The notes beneath the pieces were generated by a model that worked only from the letters and a program-made list of their open reading frames with translations, was not told the DNA's origin and made no database searches. Source: DTSX01 sp964633465 (GTDB lineage: Bacteria; Pseudomonadota; Gammaproteobacteria; Steroidobacterales; UBA11654). From it: a stretch of 55,450 bases of DNA. This document shows, in pieces, positions 7,993 through 15,414 of this stretch; positions within the stretch are counted from its first letter, which is position 1; each line of letters starts with the position of its first letter. The stretch spans positions 1-55,450 of the forward strand of contig CAZWGB010000002.1 in NCBI GenBank assembly GCA_964633465.1, in the 5' to 3' direction. Made by a program: the position numbers and the translations under genes.

Positions 7993-9783
7993 GTGATGTT
8001 TGTTAAGTTGTCGCGAATAAGCATTCTTGTTTTTAGCGTTCTTCTTTTTGGTTGTTCTGATACACAACACAAATCAAAAGAAAGCACTTTTCAGGGAGAG
8101 AAAATAGGGGTTCTCTATGTTTCCCATGGTGGGTTTGAGACATATGGAGAGAAGCAAATGTGGGATTCAACCATGCAGATTTTCTCCTACGATCAAAATA
8201 GCCCGGTTTACCAACAAATCCTTTGGAACGCTGATTATTGGCCTCAAATACTTAAATTTGGCAATGCCTCTAAAGAAATTGGCAAGTATTCATTTGAATA
8301 CAAACGGATTGGAGGCGTGGATCCGTACCCAGAGTCAAAACGTAAAACAACAGCAGAACTAAGCTCCGTTTTGACCAGTTATGAAAATCGTTTGGGAGTC
8401 GATTTTATCGTTGATTCCATGACCTGGATCAGTCCCAACCCGGGTGAACTGGCAAACCCCAGAATGCTCTACAACCCTGGGGTTTCAAATGGTAATCCTC
8501 TACGATATTGTGGTTCCGGTGACCCAAGCTGGAGTCTTTGTAATAAGGATCGTTACAATGTTGATGGCCCCATCGAACGGATGGTAAAAAGTGGTGTTGA
8601 TCGAATCATCCTGATTGATTTAACCACTGCAGGAGCGAGGTTTTCAAAAACCTATGATGTTTATACGACTGCTAGAAAAGTCATTGATGACTACAACAAA
8701 AGCCAACAAACTGAGGTTACAATCGAATGGGTGAATGATCCCAAGGAGTTGATGATTGGATCCTATCCAACCAAGCCCAAGGGCTGGACCCGATCCACAG
8801 GTATCCCGGAAGAAAATCCCATACTCGATCACAGCGAATACCCGAATCCTGTAATCAGCGATTTAAGATTGGCACAGTTTCAGGTTGAAGGAATCGAGGC
8901 AGAATTTGATGCTGAAATTGCTTTAGAGAATACAGGAGTACTGATGGTCAATCATGGTATTCTCGCTATGAATCAAGTGTTTGATCCAAAAATCAATGAC
9001 ACTCTCATCCTCAATCAAAACATTAAGGATTTGTTGTTGAAAAAGCATCCAGAGATGCAAACCAAGAACATACTTGGCGGTTGGTTTGGCGATATGGTAA
9101 GAAATGAGTTGGTAAAACCAGGTCCTCCAGTTTTTACCCAATTGGAGCGGACGAGAGAGATGCGCGGTGAGAATCTGGGTTATATTCTTCTTCACGATAC
9201 GCAAAATCAAATGCCACAGGGAGATTGGGGGTTTCGTTACTGGCAGGCACTCGAGCAGCTAAAAAACAATGGTGTCCAACATATCGTGGTAGTTTTCCCC
9301 CAGATAATGGAAAATTCAGTACTAAACCTGGTGGAAGTACCCAATCAAATAGCCAAAGAAATCGGCTATAGCAATTGGTCTAAAATTGAACAACTCGATT
9401 TTACAACCTATCCCGAAGTTGGCCATCCTTTTGCCGACTATTGGGGTATATGGGTCAAAAAAATGTGCAAAGTTTTATCAGATCCTGAACAGAGAAAACC
9501 TTGCTGTTTTAAGATGGGCGGATGCGCTAATGGTCAACCTTATCCTCCACCCAGGCAAGCACCTTTAAACGAGAGACGAGATGACCTGGATCCATCTCTT
9601 GCTTTTGATGTGTCACATTTCGGTCATCTGGGTTATGATTCTGAATTTGGAATGCCGAGTGAAAGGCAGCCGGTGCAAAATCAGTACACTGGAACATGGT
9701 CAATGTGGAAGGTTACAGATGACCACAGGGCAGTGGCAGAATTTCTGGCAGACAAGGTTGTTGAGCATTTGGAGACACATTAG
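7993..9783 (+). CDS. Large lipoprotein with two chelatase-like HG motifs, function unknown
   Basis: A 596-residue protein with a lipoprotein signal peptide: hydrophobic ILVFSVLLFG then Cys21 as the lipidation site. The mature part has two similar beginnings, GVLYVSHGG (His45) and GVLMVNHGI (His321). A beta strand ending in His-Gly is how each half of class II chelatases (CbiX, ferrochelatase-like) begins, so a two-lobed chelatase-like fold is possible. A cysteine-rich stretch near the C-terminus (Cys492, Cys504, Cys505, Cys511) could bind metal or a cluster. No confident family match is made. Start is GTG 7993 or the next codon, ATG 7996. It follows the FAD oxidase by ten bases, so co-transcription is likely. 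Confidence 0.65.
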   Translation: MMFVKLSRISILVFSVLLFGCSDTQHKSKESTFQGEKIGVLYVSHGGFETYGEKQMWDSTMQIFSYDQNSPVYQQILWNADYWPQILKFGNASKEIGKYSFEYKRIGGVDPYPESKRKTTAELSSVLTSYENRLGVDFIVDSMTWISPNPGELANPRMLYNPGVSNGNPLRYCGSGDPSWSLCNKDRYNVDGPIERMVKSGVDRIILIDLTTAGARFSKTYDVYTTARKVIDDYNKSQQTEVTIEWVNDPKELMIGSYPTKPKGWTRSTGIPEENPILDHSEYPNPVISDLRLAQFQVEGIEAEFDAEIALENTGVLMVNHGILAMNQVFDPKINDTLILNQNIKDLLLKKHPEMQTKNILGGWFGDMVRNELVKPGPPVFTQLERTREMRGENLGYILLHDTQNQMPQGDWGFRYWQALEQLKNNGVQHIVVVFPQIMENSVLNLVEVPNQIAKEIGYSNWSKIEQLDFTTYPEVGHPFADYWGIWVKKMCKVLSDPEQRKPCCFKMGGCANGQPYPPPRQAPLNERRDDLDPSLAFDVSHFGHLGYDSEFGMPSERQPVQNQYTGTWSMWKVTDDHRAVAEFLADKVVEHLETH

Positions 9784-9802
9784 TAAATAAAGGAAATCAC
9801 TG

Positions 9803-10666
9803 ATGCCAATTGAAATTTTAAGACGAGATTTTTTACTAGGATTGGGAGCTGTTGCAATGATGGCTTCAGAAAAATCTTCTGGAGCAATGTATGGATCTGT
9901 TCCTGAAGATGCCCCAGATATGAGTTTGCCACTGAATAATCTGATGAATTTAATTCGTATGCAAGCCAGTCTTGACAGTACAAGTCAAATTCCATGGCAT
10001 TACAACGGTACTTTGTATGCCCAAGTTGGTTCTGAGCAGCCGATTCCAATGGTCAAGATCGAAGGAATGGAAAGTTACAGAGTTTTTCCGTTGGAGGATG
10101 GCTCTTATGAAATTTTGGGTAATATGCTGACATTTTTCCGGGACATTGATACTGGAAAAATGATCCGAGAGTATCAAAATCCATTTACTGGGAAAATCAA
10201 TGAGGTACTGCCTAACATTAGGCAAGCAAGTATTGGCAGAGGTCTGAATATCTCCACCATGGGTGCAAGACCCAAGGCTTTCATTGATCAAATGCCAGAC
10301 AAGCCTTTACTATTGGAATGGACGTTTGGCCCTGAAGCGGTTTGGTTGCAGAATGACACAGCCTATCCTCCGGGTCTTACTGCACCCAGAATGCAAAGAT
10401 CTTCGATGTTTGCTCCACTGGATCAGTTTCTTGATCAAAATGTTAAATCATTACCAACTTTATTTACTGCCACAGTATTGATGCCATGGCTACCTTGGAT
10501 GGATATGAATGAAGTTGAAGGCCATACTCTCTGGCATGCATCAGGAGTTAAATTAAAATCCATCAACCAGCTACCATTGGAGTACTTCACACGAATGATG
10601 GCAGAACATCCTGAATTATCTTCTTTTAATTTAGAAACAGATACCGGACCAGTTGTTTACGAATAA
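9803..10666 (+). CDS. DUF1838 family protein with Tat-like signal
   Basis: 287 residues. The N-terminus PIEILRRDFLLGLGAVAMM carries a twin-arginine motif (Arg7-Arg8 before DFLLG) and a short hydrophobic stretch, so export by Tat to the periplasm is likely. The body, with NLMNLIRMQASLDS, PWHYNGTLYA and a C-terminal DMNEVEGHTLWHASG, resembles the DUF1838 family, whose function is not established. It sits 19 bases after the lipoprotein and 21 bases before the cytochrome c gene, suggesting one transcription unit. A folded-before-export protein next to a cytochrome suggests a periplasmic oxidative step, which is inference only. Confidence 0.7.
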   Translation: MPIEILRRDFLLGLGAVAMMASEKSSGAMYGSVPEDAPDMSLPLNNLMNLIRMQASLDSTSQIPWHYNGTLYAQVGSEQPIPMVKIEGMESYRVFPLEDGSYEILGNMLTFFRDIDTGKMIREYQNPFTGKINEVLPNIRQASIGRGLNISTMGARPKAFIDQMPDKPLLLEWTFGPEAVWLQNDTAYPPGLTAPRMQRSSMFAPLDQFLDQNVKSLPTLFTATVLMPWLPWMDMNEVEGHTLWHASGVKLKSINQLPLEYFTRMMAEHPELSSFNLETDTGPVVYE

Positions 10667-10687
10667 AACATTGGTTACAATCCCCGC

Positions 10688-11146
10688 GTGGATCCAAAAC
10701 TCAACTTAATTTGTTGTATATTTCTTCTCTTTATTGTTTCCTGTGGTGACCAGGAAAAGATTGAAAATTTAGAATCTAATAGAGAAGTCGGGGCATTAAG
10801 CTCTGAGGGAAAAATTGCCGAAGTAGTTTCAACTGGTGACCTTGAAAGAGGAAGAAAATTGTTCATACAATGTCGTGCATGTCATTCATTGAGACAAGGG
10901 GAACCTCATAAAGTCGGCCCTAATTTATATGGTATTTTCAATAGCAAGGCTGCTACGCGAGAAGGCTTCAATTATTCTGATGAATTCATTGCTTCAACTA
11001 TTGAGTGGGATTTTTCTACACTTGATTTATGGTTAGAAAAACCATACTTACTAGTACCAGGCAACAGAATGGTTTTTTCTGGAATGAATAAGGAGAAAGA
11101 TCGCTTGGATCTAATAGCTTATTTACATCAGGAGACCTCAAACTGA
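10688..11146 (+). CDS. Lipoprotein c-type cytochrome, class I
   Basis: 152 residues with one haem site Cys62-x-x-Cys65-His66 (QCRACHS). The axial Met is probably Met128 in PGNRMVFSG, as in mitochondrial-type class I cytochromes c, and KVGPNLYGIF matches the family's KxGPxLxG segment. The N-terminus is hydrophobic and ends in a lipobox (IVSC, Cys19), so the protein should be anchored to a membrane on the periplasmic side. It would carry electrons, perhaps for an oxidation carried out by the cluster upstream. The GTG start at 10688 has no clear ribosome site. Confidence 0.85.
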   Translation: MDPKLNLICCIFLLFIVSCGDQEKIENLESNREVGALSSEGKIAEVVSTGDLERGRKLFIQCRACHSLRQGEPHKVGPNLYGIFNSKAATREGFNYSDEFIASTIEWDFSTLDLWLEKPYLLVPGNRMVFSGMNKEKDRLDLIAYLHQETSN

Positions 11147-11148
11147 TT

Positions 11149-11154
11149 TATAAT
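11149..11154 (+). promoter_or_regulatory. Candidate -10 element ahead of the phosphate genes
   Basis: A perfect TATAAT sits 43 bases before the DUF47 gene, just after the cytochrome c stop. The best -35-like hexamer, TTTACA at 11122-11127, is 21 bases away, which is too far for a standard promoter. No clear Pho box is seen. Confidence 0.25.
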
Positions 11155-11197
11155 AATCAAAATGTATGTTCAAAATGATAAGAAATGAGGTATATAC

Positions 11198-11875
11198 ATG
11201 ACCAATGAATCGATTTTAGGGATTTTTGCAAAATCACCCTTTGTTAGTCTCCAAAAACATATGGATATTGGTAAACAAGCAGCAATAGCTCTACAAAATT
11301 TCTTAACTTCTGCAGGCGTTTCTGATTGGAGCAAAGCAAAGCAATATCGACAAGAAATTATTGATCTTGAGCATGCTGCAGATGATATTAAGAATCAAAT
11401 TCGAACTCATTTGCCAAAATCCTTGTTTATGTCAGTTTCCAGAGAAGATCTGTTGGATTTGGTTTACACCATGGACGGAATACCAAATACAGCCAAAGAT
11501 ATTTCAGGAATCATGATTGGAAGACAAATGGAAATTCCAAATCAAATTGCTGAACAATTTTCGGCTTTTGTCAAGGCTGCAATAAAGGCAGCAAAACAAG
11601 CTTCAGCGGCAATTGAAAAAGTTGATGAAGTTCGAAGAGGAGGATTTAGTTCTAGTGATGCAGATTTGTTACAAGATCTTGTTGCAGAGCTGGAATTGCT
11701 TGAGCACGAAAATGACGATTTAGAAGCTGCTCTTAGAAATGATTTTTTTGAAATTGAAAAAGATTTTCCCGCAGTTGATGCGATGTTTTTATATGACATT
11801 TTCAACAGAATTGGTTCCCTTGCTGATATTTCACAAACGGCGGGACATATTTTAATCCGAATGGTGTCCAAATAA
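11198..11875 (+). CDS. PhoU-like DUF47 protein, PiT-associated (TIGR00153 family)
   Basis: A 225-residue, all-helical soluble protein of the DUF47/PhoU_div family. Visible family features are GIFAKSPFVSLQKHMD at the N-terminus, IIDLEHAADDIKNQIRTHLP, SREDLLDLVYTMDGI, and the C-terminal FYDIFNRIG-like segment DIFNRIGSLADISQTAG. Acidic E/D-x-x-x-D motifs on helices probably bind metal as in PhoU. These proteins are nearly always encoded directly before a PiT transporter, as here (15-base gap), and are thought to modulate it. An ATG start with GAGG upstream fits. Confidence 0.92.
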   Translation: MTNESILGIFAKSPFVSLQKHMDIGKQAAIALQNFLTSAGVSDWSKAKQYRQEIIDLEHAADDIKNQIRTHLPKSLFMSVSREDLLDLVYTMDGIPNTAKDISGIMIGRQMEIPNQIAEQFSAFVKAAIKAAKQASAAIEKVDEVRRGGFSSSDADLLQDLVAELELLEHENDDLEAALRNDFFEIEKDFPAVDAMFLYDIFNRIGSLADISQTAGHILIRMVSK

Positions 11876-11890
11876 TATTTGAGGTAAATA

Positions 11891-13159
11891 ATGTTTGAAG
11901 TAATAGCCGAACATGGTCAACTCTTACTGATTTTAGGGTGTATTTTTGGATTTTTTATGGCTTGGGGCATTGGCGCCAACGACGTTGCCAACGCCATGGG
12001 TACTTCGGTCGGAGCAAGAGCATTGACTGTGGCGCAAGCCATCATGGTCGCCTGTATTTTTGAATTCGCTGGTGCTTATCTCGCTGGAGGTGAAGTCACA
12101 TCAACGATCAGAAAAGGAATTATTGATGCAACAGTCATTAGCGAAACACCCGAGCTTCTCGTGTTTGGCATGCTGGCTTCTTTACTAGCAGCTGGCATTT
12201 GGCTCTTGATAGCCTCTTACTTTGGTTGGCCTGTATCAACCACACATTCAATTGTGGGAGCAATTGTCGGTTTCGCTGCAGTGGGCATTGGTGTTGATGT
12301 TATCCAATGGTCAAAAGTCGCTTCCATATTAGCCAGTTGGATCGTATCCCCTGTGATGGCAGGAACCATTGCATTCCTACTATTTACGACCGTTAGGAAA
12401 TTAATACTACAAACAGAAGACCCGTTCATGAGCGCTAAAAGGTACGTCCCTTTCTATATGTTCTTGGCAGGTTTTGTGGTCGCTATGGTGACGTTTCTAA
12501 AAGGATTGAAGCATGTAGGACTTGATTTTACTGCCATGGAGAGTGTTGCTTGGGCATTGGTTTTTGCTTTAATCATTGCTCTCTTGGGAACCCTCTTATT
12601 GCAGAGAATAGACAACACAATTAAGGAAAAAAATGGAGCTATGTTTGATGGTGTTGAGCGAGTATTTGCCATCCTGATGGTTTTCACAGCATGTGCAATG
12701 GCATTTGCTCATGGTTCGAACGATGTTGCTAATGCCATTGGTCCTTTAGCAGCAATTGTTTCAGTGGTTCAAAGCGGAGGAGAAATAGCTGCCAAGTCGA
12801 TTTTACCACCTTGGATATTGTTAATTGGTGCCTCCGGGATTGTTATCGGCCTAGCTATGCTAGGCTTCAGGGTGATGATGACTGTTGGGAGAGCCATCAC
12901 TGAGTTAACACCAAGCCGCGGTTTTGCAGCAGAATTAGCAGCTGCTGGAACCGTTGTCATTGCTTCTGGAACTGGTTTGCCCATATCTACAACCCATACT
13001 TTGGTGGGTGCCGTATTGGGTGTAGGTTTAGCCAGAGGCATAGGGGCAATTAATCTAAGTGTTGTTGGTAAAATTATTTTGTCATGGATTGTGACCTTGC
13101 CAGTGGGGGCAGGGCTATCCATTATGTTCTTTTTTGCTCTTAAGGGATTCTTTACCTAG
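11891..13159 (+). CDS. Low-affinity inorganic phosphate transporter, PiT family
   Basis: A 422-residue inner-membrane permease with around ten to twelve hydrophobic segments. Both halves carry the PiT duplicated signature: GANDVANAMGTSVG (residues about 28-41) and GSNDVANAIGPLAA in the second half, each followed by a STTHSIVGA or STTHTLVGA motif. It takes up phosphate, usually as a metal-phosphate complex or with a cation. It is translationally close to the DUF47 gene (15 bases) and is followed by a porin gene, making a plausible phosphate-uptake operon. Confidence 0.95.
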   Translation: MFEVIAEHGQLLLILGCIFGFFMAWGIGANDVANAMGTSVGARALTVAQAIMVACIFEFAGAYLAGGEVTSTIRKGIIDATVISETPELLVFGMLASLLAAGIWLLIASYFGWPVSTTHSIVGAIVGFAAVGIGVDVIQWSKVASILASWIVSPVMAGTIAFLLFTTVRKLILQTEDPFMSAKRYVPFYMFLAGFVVAMVTFLKGLKHVGLDFTAMESVAWALVFALIIALLGTLLLQRIDNTIKEKNGAMFDGVERVFAILMVFTACAMAFAHGSNDVANAIGPLAAIVSVVQSGGEIAAKSILPPWILLIGASGIVIGLAMLGFRVMMTVGRAITELTPSRGFAAELAAAGTVVIASGTGLPISTTHTLVGAVLGVGLARGIGAINLSVVGKIILSWIVTLPVGAGLSIMFFFALKGFFT

Positions 13160-13221
13160 CTTAGATTATTTATAGGAAGCTCACTGATAGATCAGAGACT
13201 AAATCGATGGAGGAAGAGTGA

Positions 13222-14283
13222 ATGACTAAAACGATATTCACCCTTCTCATTGTATCAACCTGGTTTTCCTTAACACTTGCCAATGCAGATGAAAAACCAG
13301 TTGAATTCAATACTGATTTTCGCTATCGCTACGAATTTGTTGATGATGATAGCAAAGATTCTTCGCGCAGAAGAAACAGGATAAGAAGTCGCTTTAGTCT
13401 TATCGGGAACGTTAGTGAACAATTTAAAATCAATCTCAGATTTGCTACTGCTGAGAAGAATCCTACCTCAGCAAATCAAGACTTAGGCCACGATTTTTCA
13501 CTTAAGGACATTGGCTTGGATCAGTTTTATTTTGATTACTCAATCTCTGATAATTTCAGCCTCCTGGGAGGCAAAGTAAAAAATCCATATTTCAAAGCCA
13601 ACAAGAGCGAATTGATTTTTGATGGGGATTACAATCCAGAAGGTTTAGCTCTTCACTTTAATAATGGAATTGTATTTGGCTCAATAGGAACTTTCTCTAT
13701 GGATGAGCATGAATCGGTAGATGATATATCCATATCAGGCTTTCAAGTTGGAGTTTCCAACAAAACATCAACAGGAGCTAGATATAAAATTGCATTGGCT
13801 CGATATAGTTTTGATGATATTAGTGGAAGGCCGGCATCAGAAATAACATGGAATGGCAAAATTTTTGGTAACCCAACGGATGCAAGTGGAAATTATCTTA
13901 ACAATTATACTTTGAATAATTTCTCTGCTGAGATTAATGCAAATATTGGTGCTCAAGAAATGCCAGCAATCTTTTTTATCGATTGGGTTAAGAACAGTGA
14001 GGCAGATAGTGACGATAGTGGGTATCAAATTGGATTAAAATTATCTTTTGTTAATTCTTGGAATGTCACTTATTTTTACCAGGATTTAGAGAAAAATGCA
14101 GTTTTTGGTGCCCTAACCAATTCAGATTTTGGAGGTGGTGGAGCAGGTCATAAAGGCCATGGCATCAAATTAAATTATGGATTCTCTAAGAATCTAAGCA
14201 TTGAGTTTACTTGGTTTGATAACGATAAAGATATGACGACTGACTACACCCGAATTTTTCTCGATCTAAAATACAAATACTAA
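13222..14283 (+). CDS. Outer-membrane porin (beta-barrel)
   Basis: 353 residues with a cleavable signal peptide (hydrophobic stretch ending LTLANADE, about residues 5-23). The mature protein has alternating polar and hydrophobic strands, DFRYRYEF and NRIRSRFSLIG near the start, and it ends in LDLKYKY with an aromatic residue last, as outer-membrane barrels do. This fits a putative porin or phosphate/carbohydrate-selective porin family. Position after PiT suggests a phosphate-related solute, but that is inference. A strong GGAGGAAG ribosome site precedes the ATG. Confidence 0.85.
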   Translation: MTKTIFTLLIVSTWFSLTLANADEKPVEFNTDFRYRYEFVDDDSKDSSRRRNRIRSRFSLIGNVSEQFKINLRFATAEKNPTSANQDLGHDFSLKDIGLDQFYFDYSISDNFSLLGGKVKNPYFKANKSELIFDGDYNPEGLALHFNNGIVFGSIGTFSMDEHESVDDISISGFQVGVSNKTSTGARYKIALARYSFDDISGRPASEITWNGKIFGNPTDASGNYLNNYTLNNFSAEINANIGAQEMPAIFFIDWVKNSEADSDDSGYQIGLKLSFVNSWNVTYFYQDLEKNAVFGALTNSDFGGGGAGHKGHGIKLNYGFSKNLSIEFTWFDNDKDMTTDYTRIFLDLKYKY

Positions 14284-14289
14284 GAATTA

Positions 14290-15237
14290 CTAACCGGCGA
14301 TTCCCCAGCCACCATTTTGATAACCTTTAGGGAGCCCAGAATCAACGGTAAACCCATACAGCTCTTCTTTCGGCAGAGATCCTTTAACCATCCGATTCAC
14401 TTCAATGAGCGCCTCTAAATTTATACCAGTTTGCAGTCCCATAGCATCAAGCATAAAAACGAGATCTTCAGTAACAATATTGCCACTTGCACCGGGTGCA
14501 AATGGACAACCGCCAATACCTCCCAAAGAAGAATCCAGGGTGGTAATACCTTCTTCCAAAGCAGCTAGAGCATTGGCCAGACCAAGTCCACGGGTATTAT
14601 GCAAGTGGATACTGGTCAAATGCTGCTCACCCACTTCGTTTTTCACTAATCGGATCAATCTTTTAATCTGTGCTGGATTGGCGTAACCGGTGGTATCTGA
14701 AAGACCCAATTCATCACAGCCCAATTCCATTAATTGAACTCCAAGCGAGAGCACAGTTTTTTCAGCAACAGGTCCTTCCATGGTGCATCCAAATGCGGTG
14801 GATAGATTGCCTTCAAATTCAGGTCTTTTTGTTTCCTCCAAAGAATTGATGTACTGAACAATATTCTCAACCTCTTTAAGTACTTCACTATGGCTTTTTC
14901 TTAAATTTGATTGGCTGTGTGTTTCACTGACAGACAGTGGTAAGCACATCTTGTCAACACCAGCTTCTATTGCATTTTTTGCCCCAAAAAAGTTTGGAAC
15001 CAAGGCAGTAACGGTTAAGCCGGGTAGAGTTTTTGCATATCTTACAATTTCTCCAGTATCGGCCATTTGTGGTAATAGTTTTGCTGGCACAAAAGATCCC
15101 ACTTCAATTTCACGCACGCCAGCTGCCGCTTCAGCTTTAATCCACCGTTTCTTGTCTTCGGTTGACATGATGGTATCTATGCTTTGCAGGCCGTCTCTTG
15201 GGCCTACTTCACTCACTAGTACATCAATGTTAGTCAT
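14290..15237 (-). CDS. mvaB: Hydroxymethylglutaryl-CoA lyase
   Basis: A 315-residue TIM-barrel aldolase of the HMGL-like family that cleaves HMG-CoA to acetyl-CoA and acetoacetate, the last step of leucine catabolism. EVGPRDGLQ is at the N-terminus, SIHLHNTRGLGLAN provides metal-binding His residues, and the active-site loop GGIGGCPFAPGASGN contains the conserved Cys. It is convergent with the porin gene (six bases) and divergent from phoX. Other leucine-degradation genes are not adjacent. The related 2-isopropylmalate synthase is excluded by the GCPFAPGA signature. Confidence 0.95.
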   Translation of the reverse strand: MTNIDVLVSEVGPRDGLQSIDTIMSTEDKKRWIKAEAAAGVREIEVGSFVPAKLLPQMADTGEIVRYAKTLPGLTVTALVPNFFGAKNAIEAGVDKMCLPLSVSETHSQSNLRKSHSEVLKEVENIVQYINSLEETKRPEFEGNLSTAFGCTMEGPVAEKTVLSLGVQLMELGCDELGLSDTTGYANPAQIKRLIRLVKNEVGEQHLTSIHLHNTRGLGLANALAALEEGITTLDSSLGGIGGCPFAPGASGNIVTEDLVFMLDAMGLQTGINLEALIEVNRMVKGSLPKEELYGFTVDSGLPKGYQNGGWGIAG

Positions 15238-15301
15238 AACTAATTCCTTGATTATTGATTCCTATTCTATGCGATCTGGATTTTCAGAGAAATATTTAAC
15301 A

Positions 15302-15315
15302 GAAAATTAATTTTC
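15302..15315. promoter_or_regulatory. 14-bp perfect palindrome in the mvaB/phoX divergent region
   Basis: GAAAATTAATTTTC reads the same on both strands and sits about 65 bases before mvaB and 100 bases before phoX, in the 177-base intergenic region that holds both promoters. It could be an operator for a dimeric regulator, but AT-rich palindromes also arise by chance. No Pho box consensus was recognised here. Confidence 0.3.
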
Positions 15316-15414
15316 AAAAATAAATAAATACCTTATGCTTACCCATCTAAAATTACATTTATCGTTTGTTAACAACACCATTAGAAATCTTTAGGCAAAC
15401 AAGCAAACTCTTTA

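Noticed and set aside
9780..10291. Minus-strand open frames opposite the DUF1838 gene
   Set aside because: No ribosome site, no family features, and fully covered by a better gene.
12217..13122. Three minus-strand open frames across the PiT gene
   Set aside because: They lie antisense to the transporter and are rich in Thr, Pro and Ala from reading its codons backwards.
13187..13198. Inverted repeat CTGAT-AG-ATCAG before the porin gene, as a terminator
   Set aside because: The loop is only two bases and no U run follows.
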